A DNA stretch of 64,000 bases from Vibrio sp. HA2012 (lineage in GTDB: Bacteria > Pseudomonadota > Gammaproteobacteria > Enterobacterales > Vibrionaceae), in contig NZ_PFXK01000004.1 in NCBI RefSeq assembly GCF_002812955.1, positions 248,001 through 312,000 on the forward strand. Reading direction: 5' to 3'. Shown here piece after piece: positions 1-8,542 of the stretch. The stretch's first letter is position 1; each line of letters begins with the position of its first letter. The translations under genes were made by a program, and so were the position numbers. A model generated the notes under the pieces. That model did no database searches. It saw nothing but the letters and a program-made list of their open reading frames with translations, and was not told where the DNA came from.

Positions 1-22
1 ATGTTTGCCATCAGGTGCTCAA

Positions 23-154
23 TTAGCGGTCTAACATAAAGGCATGATGACGCCAGATAATTTTCTTTTTGTTGTTCGCTAACATACGTTTGCGACGGTT
101 AGATGCAACGGTCTTGTAGGCAAGACGCTTTGCCAGTCGTTTTCTGGATAACAT
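23..154 (-). CDS. Small basic hypothetical protein (43 aa)
   Basis: A 43-codon ORF on the minus strand, read by hand. It starts at ATG 154-152 and stops at TAA 25-23. A GGGAG Shine-Dalgarno sequence lies about 7 nt before the start. The product is very basic: it begins MLSRKRLAKRLAYKTVASNR and continues with RRKR and NNKKK runs, ending HHAFMLDR. The composition resembles small ribosomal proteins or nucleic-acid-binding peptides, but I do not recognise a family. It lies 100 bp downstream of mltF on the same strand, so it may be co-transcribed or have its own promoter. The good ribosome binding site and biased composition support a real gene; the function is unknown. Confidence 0.55.
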   Translation of the reverse strand: MLSRKRLAKRLAYKTVASNRRKRMLANNKKKIIWRHHAFMLDR

Positions 155-188
155 AAATTATCTCCCAACTATAGTTATTGTAATTTCC

Positions 189-213
189 GGCAGCGGATAC
201 GTTGTCCGCTGCC
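189..213. other. Intergenic hairpin between mltF and the 43-aa gene
   Basis: A perfect 9-bp inverted repeat, GGCAGCGGA (189-197) and TCCGCTGCC (205-213), with a 7-nt loop. Neither side is followed by a T-run, so it is not a convincing intrinsic terminator. It may be an RNA stem in the mltF 3' region or an upstream element of the small basic gene. Confidence 0.4.
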
Positions 214-257
214 TGTAGCCGGTATATAACAGATTAGTTTATTAATAGCAATATGCT

Positions 258-1853
258 CTACGGCATATCAACTTCGCCAGCCTGTACGGCGGGGAGGATC
301 GGAAGGGAACGCGGTGACGATTTATCGTTTTCCGTTGCTGCAGCTTCCTCTTCTTCCCTTTCAGCCGCTGTAAGTTCTTCCTGCTCAATATCGGTAAGAG
401 GAATGTCAATAACCTGCAGATCATCCACATTGATTTCGGCTTCCGTCACCGTTTGTTTTTCAACATGGCCGATAATCGACTGGTAATAACCGCGAATATT
501 TTCCACATATTTTCTGGCTTCATCGCCTCTGGCATAACCGTAACGGGTTTTGCTGTAATATTTTTGTCGTTTTAGCAGAGGCAGTCTGTCTTTTACGTCA
601 CTCCATGAATCAGGATCGCCCCCCTGCATTTTGGTCAGCCTGCGGGCATCCATCATATGACCATAGCCGACATTGTAAGAAGCAAGTGCAAACCACATTT
701 TTTCATGATCTGAGATGGAATCCGGAACCCGGTCAACAATGCTGTTCAGATATTCAACCCCTCCGCGGATGGACTGCTCGGGATCCAAACGGTTTTTTAC
801 GCCGACAATTTTTGCTGTCGGCAGGGTGAGCATCATCATGCCCCGGACACCGGTCGGAGATTTTGCTCTCGGATTCCAGTGGGATTCCTGATAGGAAAGT
901 GCGGCGATCAGACGCCAGTCAAACTGCTTGGAATATTGTTTGAACAACGGCTCCCACTGCGGTAGTTTTTCATCCAGAGCCCGGATAAAAGCCCGGGTAT
1001 CCACATAGTCAAACGATTCTACATGACCGAAGTACTTCTCTTCCAGTTGTGCCAGTTCTCCGGATTGTTTGATATTACCGAAAAACTCGATCAGCAGGGC
1101 ATACAGAGCTTCGTCATCAGAACGGCGCATAAACCAGGAAATAGGTTGATCTTCGGTCAGTTCCAGTCCCCGGTCGAGATCCGGATACAGACGTTGGCTC
1201 AGAGCCACTTCTACTGAATCAGCTACGGTAAAGGCCAGTTCACCGGTTGATACCCGTTCCAGCAGATCTTTTACATCTGCGTTTGAATCGCTGTTAAAGG
1301 TCAGCCCTGGATACTCTTGTTTCAGGGTTTCCAGCGTCTCTGTAAAGTGAGAGCCTTTGACAATAGTCAGTTGATCGTCGGTTTCCTGAAGCCGGTTGAC
1401 CAGTTTTTCCAGGCTGTTGGGACGCCAACTGCCGGTTTTATACACCAGTTGCTGACTCACATAATAATAAGCAGGTGTTGCCCGGTATTTTTCCAGTCTT
1501 TCGGGGGACTGAGACAGACCAGCGGCAATAATATCAATTTCACCTTTTTCCAGTGCCGGAAACAGGCCGGTCAGGTGGTAAGCCGGTTTCATTTCCAGTT
1601 TTACGCCCAGCTCGTCGGCAAAACGTTTTGCCAGATCATAATCCAACCCCGTCGGGCCATCGGGCCCGATATAATAGGCTAGCTGATTGTTCAGAGTACC
1701 GACGCGCAGCACACCACGCTCCTGAACTTTTTCCAGTTCACTTTTCGGATCGGATTCTATCTGGCATCCGGTAAGACCAGCGCCCAGCAGGGCGGTCAGC
1801 GCCCACAGGCACAACCACCGGTAATAATTCTTATGCATTTGATTTTGTATCAT
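258..1853 (-). CDS. mltF: Membrane-bound lytic murein transglycosylase F (MltF)
   Basis: A 531-residue exported lipoprotein that cleaves peptidoglycan glycan strands non-hydrolytically to give 1,6-anhydromuropeptides. A hydrophobic signal segment ends in a lipobox LTGC, with Cys30 the predicted lipidated residue. Residues about 45-285 form a periplasmic solute-binding-protein (SBP_bac_3) module that acts as a regulatory domain in this family. The C-terminal half is an SLT domain with the catalytic motif ESHWNPRAKSPTGVRG, catalytic Glu about residue 323. The acidic tail after about residue 490 is longer than in E. coli MltF. ATG 1853 is used; Met6 is an alternative. The gene is divergent from purL, as in related genomes. 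Confidence 0.95.
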   Translation of the reverse strand: MIQNQMHKNYYRWLCLWALTALLGAGLTGCQIESDPKSELEKVQERGVLRVGTLNNQLAYYIGPDGPTGLDYDLAKRFADELGVKLEMKPAYHLTGLFPALEKGEIDIIAAGLSQSPERLEKYRATPAYYYVSQQLVYKTGSWRPNSLEKLVNRLQETDDQLTIVKGSHFTETLETLKQEYPGLTFNSDSNADVKDLLERVSTGELAFTVADSVEVALSQRLYPDLDRGLELTEDQPISWFMRRSDDEALYALLIEFFGNIKQSGELAQLEEKYFGHVESFDYVDTRAFIRALDEKLPQWEPLFKQYSKQFDWRLIAALSYQESHWNPRAKSPTGVRGMMMLTLPTAKIVGVKNRLDPEQSIRGGVEYLNSIVDRVPDSISDHEKMWFALASYNVGYGHMMDARRLTKMQGGDPDSWSDVKDRLPLLKRQKYYSKTRYGYARGDEARKYVENIRGYYQSIIGHVEKQTVTEAEINVDDLQVIDIPLTDIEQEELTAAEREEEEAAATENDKSSPRSLPILPAVQAGEVDMP

Positions 1854-1872
1854 AAAGCTTATCTCAGTGCTC

Positions 1873-1900
1873 TTTATAGCAGAGGGAGAGTCAGGGACAA
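1873..1900 (-). promoter_or_regulatory. Candidate sigma-70 promoter of mltF
   Basis: On the minus strand, TTGTCC (1900-1895) and TATAAA (1878-1873) are separated by 16 bp, about 20 bp before the mltF start codon. The -10 is good and the -35 moderate. Assigned by sequence pattern only. Confidence 0.45.
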
Positions 1901-1978
1901 AGCAACGGAAGAAAAACAGTCACGATTTTCTGATTCAGGCCGGGATTTTAACCAGTTCCGGGTAAATAACAAAAAATG

Positions 1979-1994
1979 ACGCAAACGGTTGCTT
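1979..1994 (+). promoter_or_regulatory. PurR operator upstream of purL
   Basis: ACGCAAACGGTTGCTT matches the PurR consensus ACGCAAACGTTTNCNT closely, with the central CG step and both half-sites. It sits just upstream of the candidate purL -35. PurR with hypoxanthine or guanine represses purL in E. coli, so purine-dependent repression is expected here. Confidence 0.8.
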
Positions 1995-2000
1995 TGGGTG

Positions 2001-2029
2001 TTACGTCACAAAAACTTTTCCTCTATAAT
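2001..2029 (+). promoter_or_regulatory. Candidate purL promoter
   Basis: A perfect TATAAT at 2024-2029 is preceded at 17 bp by a weak -35, TTACGT (2001-2006). The transcript would carry a leader of about 120 nt before the purL ATG at 2159. The adjacent PurR box supports the location. Confidence 0.55.
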
Positions 2030-2158
2030 ACGCCGGCAATAAAAGAGGTGAAATTGGTATAAGTTTACAACAGGAATTTATCCTTAAGCGAGATCAGGCT
2101 GATTCCGTTGAATTTATTCCAATACCACCTTAATCAACTGCATAAGAGACCTAAGCAC

Positions 2159-5100
2159 ATGGAAATACTGCGTGGCTCCCCAGCTCTATCTGAGTTTCGA
2201 GTTAACAAACTGTTGGAACTTTGTCGTGAACGAAGCCTGCCTGTCACCGACATTTATGCCGAGTTTATGCACTTTGCAGACTTAACCGCAGACCTTGATG
2301 CGTCTGATGCGGAAAAGCTTGCCAAGTTGCTGACCTACGGCCCGACGATTGAAGAGCATGAGCCGCAGGGTATGCTGCTTCTGGTGACTCCTCGTCCGGG
2401 CACTATTTCACCTTGGTCTTCAAAATCTACCGATATCGCACGCAACTGTGGTCTGAGTAAGGTTAAGCGTCTTGAGCGCGGAACAGCCTACTATGTCGAA
2501 ACTTCTGCCGAGTTGTCAGAGACTCAGTTGAGCGAGTTGAAAAGCATTATCCACGACCGGATGATGGAAAGCGTGTTTACTGATATGGCTCAGGCTCAAG
2601 CACTGTTCACTATTGCTGAACCAGCTCCGGTTGCTCATGTGGATGTGCTTGCCGGTGGCCGTCTGGCTCTGGAAGAAGCTAACGTTGCACTGGGTCTGGC
2701 TCTAGCGGAAGATGAAATCGATTATCTGGTAGAAAGCTTTACTAAGATGGGCCGTAATCCGAACGATATCGAGCTGATGATGTTTGCTCAGGCGAACTCG
2801 GAGCACTGCCGTCATAAAATTTTCAATGCAGACTGGACTATTGATGGTGTTAAGCAGGAAAAATCCCTGTTTAAGATGATTAAGAACACCTTCGAAACGA
2901 CACCAGATTATGTGTTGTCTGCTTATAAAGATAACGCCGCAGTAATGACAGGTTCAAAAGTGGGTCGTTTCTTCCCGGATCCAGAATCTCGTCAGTATAA
3001 CTACCACAATGAAGATGCTCATATCCTGATGAAGGTAGAAACGCATAACCACCCGACAGCGATTTCTCCGTGGCCGGGGGCTTCAACGGGGTCTGGCGGT
3101 GAAATTCGTGACGAAGGCGCAACGGGTATCGGCGGTAAGCCAAAAGCGGGTCTGGTGGGCTTTACGGTTTCTAACCTGCGTATTCCGAATTTTGAGCAGC
3201 CTTGGGAAACCGATTTCGGTAAGCCGGGTCGTATCGTAAACGCATTGGATATTATGCTGGAAGGTCCTCTGGGTGGCGCAGCATTTAACAACGAATTTGG
3301 TCGTCCGAATCTGCTGGGTTACTTCCGTACTTATGAAGAAAAAGTGAACTCCCATAACGGCGAAGAGATCCGTGGTTACCATAAGCCGATTATGATCGCT
3401 GGTGGTATGGGTAATATCCGTGACGAACACGTACAGAAACGTGAGATCCCGGTAGGCGCGAGTATCATCGTGCTGGGTGGTCCGGCGATGAACATCGGTC
3501 TTGGTGGTGGTGCGGCTTCTTCTATGGCGTCTGGCCAGTCTGCTGAAGATCTGGACTTTGCTTCTGTACAGCGTGAAAACCCGGAAATGGAACGTCGTTG
3601 TCAGGAAGTGATCGACCGCTGCTGGCAGATGGGTGAAGAAAACCCGATTGCCTTTATCCACGATGTGGGCGCGGGCGGTATTTCTAACGCACTGCCTGAG
3701 CTGGTTGATGACGGCGAACGTGGCGGTAAATTCCAGCTGCGCGATGTACCGAATGATGAACCGGGCATGAGTCCACTGGAAATTTGGTGTAACGAATCTC
3801 AGGAACGTTATGTTCTGGCCGTTGCTCCGGAGAACATGGACGAGTTTGACGCTATCTGTAAGCGTGAACGTGCGCCTTATGCGGTTGTTGGTGTGGCAAC
3901 AGAAGAGCGTCACCTGACTCTGGAAGATTCCCATTTTGATAATACGCCGATTGATATGTCGATGGACATTCTGCTTGGTAAGCCGCCGAAGATGTCTCGT
4001 GATGCGGTGACGCTGAAAGTGCAGAATCCGGCTATTGACCGTTCTGGCATTGAAATGAATGACGCTGTGGATCGCGTACTGCGTCTGCCAGCTGTTGCTG
4101 AGAAAACGTTCCTGATCACTATCGGTGACCGCTCTGTAACCGGTCTGGTTGCACGTGATCAGATGGTTGGTCCATGGCAGGTGCCGGTGGCAAACTGTGC
4201 AGTAACCGCAGCAAGTTATGACACTTATCACGGTGAAGCCATGTCAATGGGTGAACGTACACCGGTTGCTCTGCTGGACTTCGGTGCTTCTGCCCGTCTG
4301 GCTGTCGGTGAATCTCTGACGAACATTGCGGCGACAGAAATTGGTGATATCAAACATATTAAACTGTCTGCAAACTGGATGTCTCCGGCGGGTCACCCGG
4401 GTGAAGATGCGGGTCTGTATGAGGCGGTTAAAGCGGTTGGTGAAGAGCTGTGTCCTGCACTTGGTCTGACCATTCCGGTTGGTAAAGACTCTATGTCGAT
4501 GAAAACCAAATGGGAAGAAGATGGCGAGCAGAAAGAAGTTACTTCTCCGCTGTCACTGATCATTACCGCGTTTGCCCGTGTGGAAGATGTGCGTAAGACT
4601 GTGACTCCACAGCTTCGTACCGACAAAGGCGATTCCAGCCTGATTCTGATTGACCTGGGTAACGGTAAGAACCGTCTGGGTGCAACAGCTCTGGCTCAGG
4701 TTTATAAGCAACTGGGTGACAAGCCTGCGGATGTGGACAGCGCAGAACAGCTGAAAGGCTTCTATGACGCGGTTCAGGCTCTGGTTAAAGATGACAAGCT
4801 GGTGGCTTACCACGATAAAGGCGATGGCGGTCTGCTGGTAACGCTGGCGGAAATGGCCTTTGCCGGTCACTGTGGTGTGCAGGCTGATATTGCTGCACTG
4901 GGCGATGATGTTCTGGCGGCTCTGTTTAACGAAGAACTGGGTGCTGTGGTTCAGGTACTGAACAGCGATATCGAAGCGGTACAGGCAACACTGGCACAGT
5001 ATGGTCTTGCGGAATGCAGCCATGTAATTGGTGCGGTAGAGCAGTCTGATAAACTGGTGGTTAAGTCTGGTGAAGATGTTGTGGTTGACCGTTCCCGTAC

Positions 5101-6052
5101 CGAGCTGCGTACTATCTGGGCGGAAACCACGCATAAGATGCAGGCGTTGCGTGATAATCCAGCCTGTGCGGATCAGGAATTTGAAGCGAAGAAAAATGAT
5201 GCGGATCCTGGCCTGAATGTGAAACTGAGCTTTGATGTGCATGAAGACATTGCGGCTCCTTATATCGCAACCGGCGCTAAGCCTAAGATGGCAATCCTGC
5301 GTGAGCAGGGGGTTAACTCTCATGTCGAAATGGCGGCAGCCTTTGACCGTGCGGGCTTTGAAGCAACCGATATCCACATGAGCGATATCCTGACGGGTCA
5401 GGCTGTTCTTGATGAATATAACGGTTTGGTGGCTTGTGGTGGTTTCTCATACGGTGACGTACTGGGTGCCGGTGAAGGCTGGGCGAAATCGATTCTGTTC
5501 AATGCACAGGCGCGTGACCAGTTTGAAGCCTTCTTCAAGCGTGAAGATACTTTCTCTCTTGGTGTTTGTAACGGTTGTCAGATGCTGTCTAACCTGCATG
5601 AGCTTATTCCGGGCGCGGATCTGTGGCCACGTTTTGTTCGCAACGAATCTGAGCGTTTTGAAGCGCGTTTCAGTTTGGTTGAAGTTCAGAAGTCAGATTC
5701 TGTCTTCTTTAATGGCATGCAAGGTTCGCGTATGCCGATTGCAGTTTCTCACGGTGAAGGTCGTGTGGAAGTCCGTGATGATGCGCACCTTGCGGCGATT
5801 GAAGCGTCAGGTACGGTTGCAGTTCGCTACGTGGATAACATGGGTAACCCAACCCAGCAGTATCCAAACAACCCGAACGGTTCGCCAAATGCGATCACCG
5901 GTCTGACAACGATAGATGGTCGTGTAACCATTATGATGCCTCACCCGGAACGTGTATTCCGTACGGTGGCTAACTCTTGGGCGCCGGATGCATGGGGTGA
6001 AGATTCTGCGTGGATGCGGATGTTCCGCAATGCCAGGGTAAATATTGGCTGA
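2159..6052 (+). CDS. purL: Phosphoribosylformylglycinamidine synthase (PurL)
   Basis: Large single-chain FGAM synthase, 1297 aa from ATG 2159. It converts FGAR, ATP and glutamine to FGAM in the fourth step of purine synthesis. The start was set at [14 protein letters not shown], which matches the family N-terminus; the reading frame continues upstream to a TTG at 2108, but that would add 17 atypical residues. The N-terminal domain is followed by the duplicated AIRS-type synthetase region with glycine-rich motifs, then a C-terminal class I glutaminase with GVCNGCQM (nucleophile Cys1137) and a His/Glu pair in PHPERVFR. It is monocistronic, followed by a strong terminator, and preceded by a PurR box. 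Confidence 0.98.
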   Translation: MEILRGSPALSEFRVNKLLELCRERSLPVTDIYAEFMHFADLTADLDASDAEKLAKLLTYGPTIEEHEPQGMLLLVTPRPGTISPWSSKSTDIARNCGLSKVKRLERGTAYYVETSAELSETQLSELKSIIHDRMMESVFTDMAQAQALFTIAEPAPVAHVDVLAGGRLALEEANVALGLALAEDEIDYLVESFTKMGRNPNDIELMMFAQANSEHCRHKIFNADWTIDGVKQEKSLFKMIKNTFETTPDYVLSAYKDNAAVMTGSKVGRFFPDPESRQYNYHNEDAHILMKVETHNHPTAISPWPGASTGSGGEIRDEGATGIGGKPKAGLVGFTVSNLRIPNFEQPWETDFGKPGRIVNALDIMLEGPLGGAAFNNEFGRPNLLGYFRTYEEKVNSHNGEEIRGYHKPIMIAGGMGNIRDEHVQKREIPVGASIIVLGGPAMNIGLGGGAASSMASGQSAEDLDFASVQRENPEMERRCQEVIDRCWQMGEENPIAFIHDVGAGGISNALPELVDDGERGGKFQLRDVPNDEPGMSPLEIWCNESQERYVLAVAPENMDEFDAICKRERAPYAVVGVATEERHLTLEDSHFDNTPIDMSMDILLGKPPKMSRDAVTLKVQNPAIDRSGIEMNDAVDRVLRLPAVAEKTFLITIGDRSVTGLVARDQMVGPWQVPVANCAVTAASYDTYHGEAMSMGERTPVALLDFGASARLAVGESLTNIAATEIGDIKHIKLSANWMSPAGHPGEDAGLYEAVKAVGEELCPALGLTIPVGKDSMSMKTKWEEDGEQKEVTSPLSLIITAFARVEDVRKTVTPQLRTDKGDSSLILIDLGNGKNRLGATALAQVYKQLGDKPADVDSAEQLKGFYDAVQALVKDDKLVAYHDKGDGGLLVTLAEMAFAGHCGVQADIAALGDDVLAALFNEELGAVVQVLNSDIEAVQATLAQYGLAECSHVIGAVEQSDKLVVKSGEDVVVDRSRTELRTIWAETTHKMQALRDNPACADQEFEAKKNDADPGLNVKLSFDVHEDIAAPYIATGAKPKMAILREQGVNSHVEMAAAFDRAGFEATDIHMSDILTGQAVLDEYNGLVACGGFSYGDVLGAGEGWAKSILFNAQARDQFEAFFKREDTFSLGVCNGCQMLSNLHELIPGADLWPRFVRNESERFEARFSLVEVQKSDSVFFNGMQGSRMPIAVSHGEGRVEVRDDAHLAAIEASGTVAVRYVDNMGNPTQQYPNNPNGSPNAITGLTTIDGRVTIMMPHPERVFRTVANSWAPDAWGEDSAWMRMFRNARVNIG

Positions 6053-6134
6053 TAGGATTAGTCATAGGGCACGGTAACGTGCCTTTGAGTGTTCAACGTC
6101 ATGCTTAAAGCGAAGCACTCTGTATTCTTGATGT

Positions 6135-6176
6135 AAAAAAGCCTGCTAACTTAATCGGTTAGCAGGCTTTTTCTTT
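6135..6176. terminator. Bidirectional terminator between purL and pepD
   Basis: A long stem, AAAAAAGCCTGCTAAC (6135-6150) with GTTAGCAGGCTTTTT (6158-6172), has a T-run on the plus strand and a matching A-run that gives a T-run on the minus strand. It can end the convergent purL and pepD transcripts. Confidence 0.85.
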
Positions 6177-6216
6177 TATAGTATCTAGCTTCTGGAAGCG
6201 TAGCGATGACGGATCT

Positions 6217-7689
6217 CTATTTCTTTTCCGGGATATTTTCCAGAATTGCGATCATCTGTTCCCAGTATAAGGCGACGGTGCTGATCTCTACTTTTTCATC
6301 CGGTGAGTGCGGGAACTTGATCGTCGGACCGAAAGAAAGCATATCCATCTCCGGATAAGGTTTCTTGAACAGACCGCATTCCAGACCGGCGTGGATCACC
6401 ATGATATTCGGTTTTCTGCCGTACAGCTTTTCGTAGGTATCACGGAAAACATGCATAATTTCTGAATCAGCATCCGGCTTCCAGCCTGGATAAGCGCCTT
6501 TGGACTCGATATGGGCACCAGCCAGCTCTGCCACGGAGGCCAGCATCTCCTGAATCTGGATACGACCGGAGTCGATCAGTGAACGGAGCAGGCAACGTAC
6601 GGAGATCTGATTATCTTCGGTTTTGATCACACCGACATTCAGTGAGGTTTCTACCACGCCCTGAATTTCATCACTCATACGCATTACCCCGTTCGGGCAG
6701 GCATTCAGAGCGGCAATAAAGCGGGATTGTTCAGCCTGAACAAACGGAGCTTGTGCGGATTCGCTCACTTCATAGTAAGCAATAATATCGGTTTCAATAC
6801 GGCCCAGTTCTTCTTTGATCAGGCTTGCATACTGGTTGAATTTTTCATGCAGCAGACCTTCATTCTCTACCGGCACAGCAACGGTTGCGAAGGCTTCACG
6901 AGGAATCGCATTACGCAGTGTTCCGCCCCGGAAATCGATCAGGCGCAGGTTCAGTTCCTGTGCACAGCCGGCAAGGAAACGAGCCAGCAGCTTGTTGGCA
7001 TTACCGCGTCCGGTATGAATATCACAGCCGGAATGGCCGCCTTTCAGCCCTTTCAGGGTGAGTTGACGGGTAGAGAATCCTGCTGGCAGGGGCTCACGCT
7101 GCATGGTAAAAGTCAGCGTAGTATCAATACCTCCGGCACAGCCCATGTAGACTTCGCCTTCCTGCTCAGAATCAGTGTTCAGCAGAATATCACCTTCCAG
7201 CCAGTCTTTTTCCAGACCGAATGCGCCAGTCATACCGGTTTCTTCATTCATCGTCAGCAGCACTTCAAGCGGGCCGTGTTTAATCTCATCAGAAGCCAGA
7301 ACCGCTAAGCATGATGCCATACCGATACCGTTATCGGCACCCAGAGTCGTACCTTTGGCCGTCACCCACTCACCATCGATATAAGGCAGGATCGGATCGG
7401 TACTGAAATCGTGAGCGGTGTCTTCGTTTTTCTGTGGCACCATATCAAGGTGAGCCTGAAGAACCACACCTTTACGGTTTTCCATGCCCTGAGTGGCCGG
7501 CTTTTTAATAAAGATATTACCGGTTGCATCTCTTTTTACGTTCAGTCCCTGCTCTGTTGCCCAGTTGACAATAAAAGCCGCCAGTGCTTCTTCTTCATAA
7601 GACGGATGAGGAATGGCACAAATCTGGTCAAAAAGTTGCCAGAGAGGTTGCGGAGAGAGAGAACTGATTTCTGAGTGTGGTTTTGTCAC
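6217..7689 (-). CDS. pepD: Cytosol non-specific dipeptidase (aminoacyl-histidine dipeptidase)
   Basis: A 490-residue M20-family metallopeptidase that hydrolyses a range of dipeptides in the cytoplasm; E. coli PepD is 485 aa and closely similar. Metal-binding motifs visible are QAHLDMVPQ, GTTLGADNGIGMA, MNEETGMTGAFGL, NTDSEQEGE and the C-terminal HAGLECG. The M20 dimerisation insert, including KGLKGGHSGCDIHTG, lies in the middle. The start is GTG at 7689, preceded by AAGGAG at about 7 nt. It stands alone, convergent with purL. Confidence 0.97.
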   Translation of the reverse strand: MTKPHSEISSLSPQPLWQLFDQICAIPHPSYEEEALAAFIVNWATEQGLNVKRDATGNIFIKKPATQGMENRKGVVLQAHLDMVPQKNEDTAHDFSTDPILPYIDGEWVTAKGTTLGADNGIGMASCLAVLASDEIKHGPLEVLLTMNEETGMTGAFGLEKDWLEGDILLNTDSEQEGEVYMGCAGGIDTTLTFTMQREPLPAGFSTRQLTLKGLKGGHSGCDIHTGRGNANKLLARFLAGCAQELNLRLIDFRGGTLRNAIPREAFATVAVPVENEGLLHEKFNQYASLIKEELGRIETDIIAYYEVSESAQAPFVQAEQSRFIAALNACPNGVMRMSDEIQGVVETSLNVGVIKTEDNQISVRCLLRSLIDSGRIQIQEMLASVAELAGAHIESKGAYPGWKPDADSEIMHVFRDTYEKLYGRKPNIMVIHAGLECGLFKKPYPEMDMLSFGPTIKFPHSPDEKVEISTVALYWEQMIAILENIPEKK

Positions 7690-7920
7690 AGAAAACTCCT
7701 TATTTTTTGTTTTTAACCAGATTAGATCCTGAGTTATTTCAGTTTTGTCGGAGAAAATAACTGTTTAATCCATGAGATAGTAGCATGCTGTCATCATACC
7801 ACTAGTTATCCTCATGCTGAAAGTCATATACGAGTTTGTCTGCCTGAGTCGATGTAACTGTTAATTGATATTTATGTAATTTAATTACCTTTTATGTGGT
7901 TTATTCAGGATAATGTAAAA

Positions 7921-7942
7921 AATGGTGATCGAGATCACTTAA
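7921..7942. promoter_or_regulatory. Candidate CRP site
   Basis: GTGATCGAGATCAC (7925-7938) is a perfect palindromic core close to the CRP consensus TGTGATCTAGATCACA. Only the outermost T and A of the half-sites differ. A possible -10, TATATT, lies at 7969-7974. The regulated unit is uncertain: either the unexplained transcript ending at about 8196, or pepD on the opposite strand. Confidence 0.5.
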
Positions 7943-7980
7943 AATCTTGTAATAAATTTTCATGGTGGTATATTTACAAC

Positions 7981-8196
7981 CAATGGTTTTAAAGGTTCTG
8001 GTCTGGTGTTTTTTTTTTGCGACTGGCCGGAACCTTTACCCTGACATGTTTGAGTTATTAATCGTGGTTGTCAGTGATTGATTGCTTTACGTGTGATTTG
8101 AACTTGTTGTTCACCCTAATGTTATTGGAAATTTCTTACAGCCCTGGCGCTGTTCTTATTCTCCCGCTGCTTATTTTGAGCAGCGGTTTTTTCTTT
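7981..8196 (+). ncRNA. Candidate small RNA or leader transcript
   Basis: This is the core of an 853-bp stretch (7690-8542) without a recognised gene. Between the candidate CRP site and a clear intrinsic terminator lies a stem formed by AAAGGTTC (7991-7998) and GAACCTTT (8030-8037), enclosing a run of ten T. The same stretch contains a 32-codon ORF from ATG 7983 to TGA 8081, starting MVLKVLVWCFFFATGR, but no good Shine-Dalgarno precedes it. A short regulatory RNA, a small hydrophobic peptide, or both are possible. I recognise no known Vibrio RNA. Confidence 0.3.
8163..8196 (+). terminator. Intrinsic terminator upstream of the purine permease gene
   Basis: CCGCTGCT and AGCAGCGG form a strong stem around a TATTTTG loop, followed by TTTTTTCTTTTC. 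No annotated gene precedes it on this strand, so it implies a short transcript that starts upstream in the intergenic region. Confidence 0.75.
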
Positions 8197-8202
8197 TCTA
8201 TA

Positions 8203-8218
8203 ATGTAATCCATTACAT
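8203..8218. promoter_or_regulatory. Inverted repeat, possible operator
   Basis: ATGTAAT-CC-ATTACAT is a 7-bp perfect inverted repeat just after the terminator and about 320 bp before the permease gene. It looks like a dimeric-regulator site; the regulator is unknown. The T-rich stretch that follows (8220-8480) shows nothing else I can support. Confidence 0.25.
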
Positions 8219-8479
8219 AATTGCACTATATTTGTGCCTTTGGATTAAATCACTGCATTTATATAATTTTTGCTATGTTTAGCAGCGGAAAAATTCGCTG
8301 AAATGACCTGTTGTATTATTACATGGTTAAAAAACACCCATGCCATTGTCTGGTTTTTTCGTTTTTTAATCATTGTGTTATGTTGTTTTTTCTGTTTTTT
8401 GACTGTGGGTGGTTGTTTTTTTGCAGCAAAAAATGCCCTGAACAGCAGTCTGATGGTGGAATTTGGTTTTTGATAACTT

Positions 8480-8503
8480 TATAATTCGCGCAAACGTTTA
8501 CTT
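8480..8503 (+). promoter_or_regulatory. Promoter -10 and PurR operator of the purine permease-gpt unit
   Basis: A perfect TATAAT (8480-8485) is followed at once by GCGCAAACGTTTACTT (8488-8503), a near-consensus PurR box covering the expected transcription start. No good -35 is seen. The position is ideal for repression by blocking initiation when purines are plentiful. Confidence 0.75.
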
Positions 8504-8542
8504 TACAGTTTTTCTTTTTAACTACATTTTTAGGATATCACG

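Noticed and set aside
1..11. A possible start of a further minus-strand gene (ATG 11-9) at the window edge
   Set aside because: Only three codons are visible and no strong ribosome site precedes it; cannot be supported.
2108..2158. N-terminal extension of purL from TTG 2108
   Set aside because: The family N-terminus begins at ATG 2159, giving the expected length and active-site numbering.
3083..4231. A long open frame (about 380 codons) on the minus strand inside purL
   Set aside because: A shadow of purL codon use; the product has no recognisable domain, and purL is intact and certain.
8120..8210. A short hydrophobic ORF running through the terminator at 8163-8196
   Set aside because: The frame includes the whole terminator stem and T-run, so it would not be transcribed in full.
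8270..8473. A 67-codon hydrophobic ORF in the purine permease upstream region
   Set aside because: It begins at TTG with no ribosome site, and the sequence is simply T-rich.
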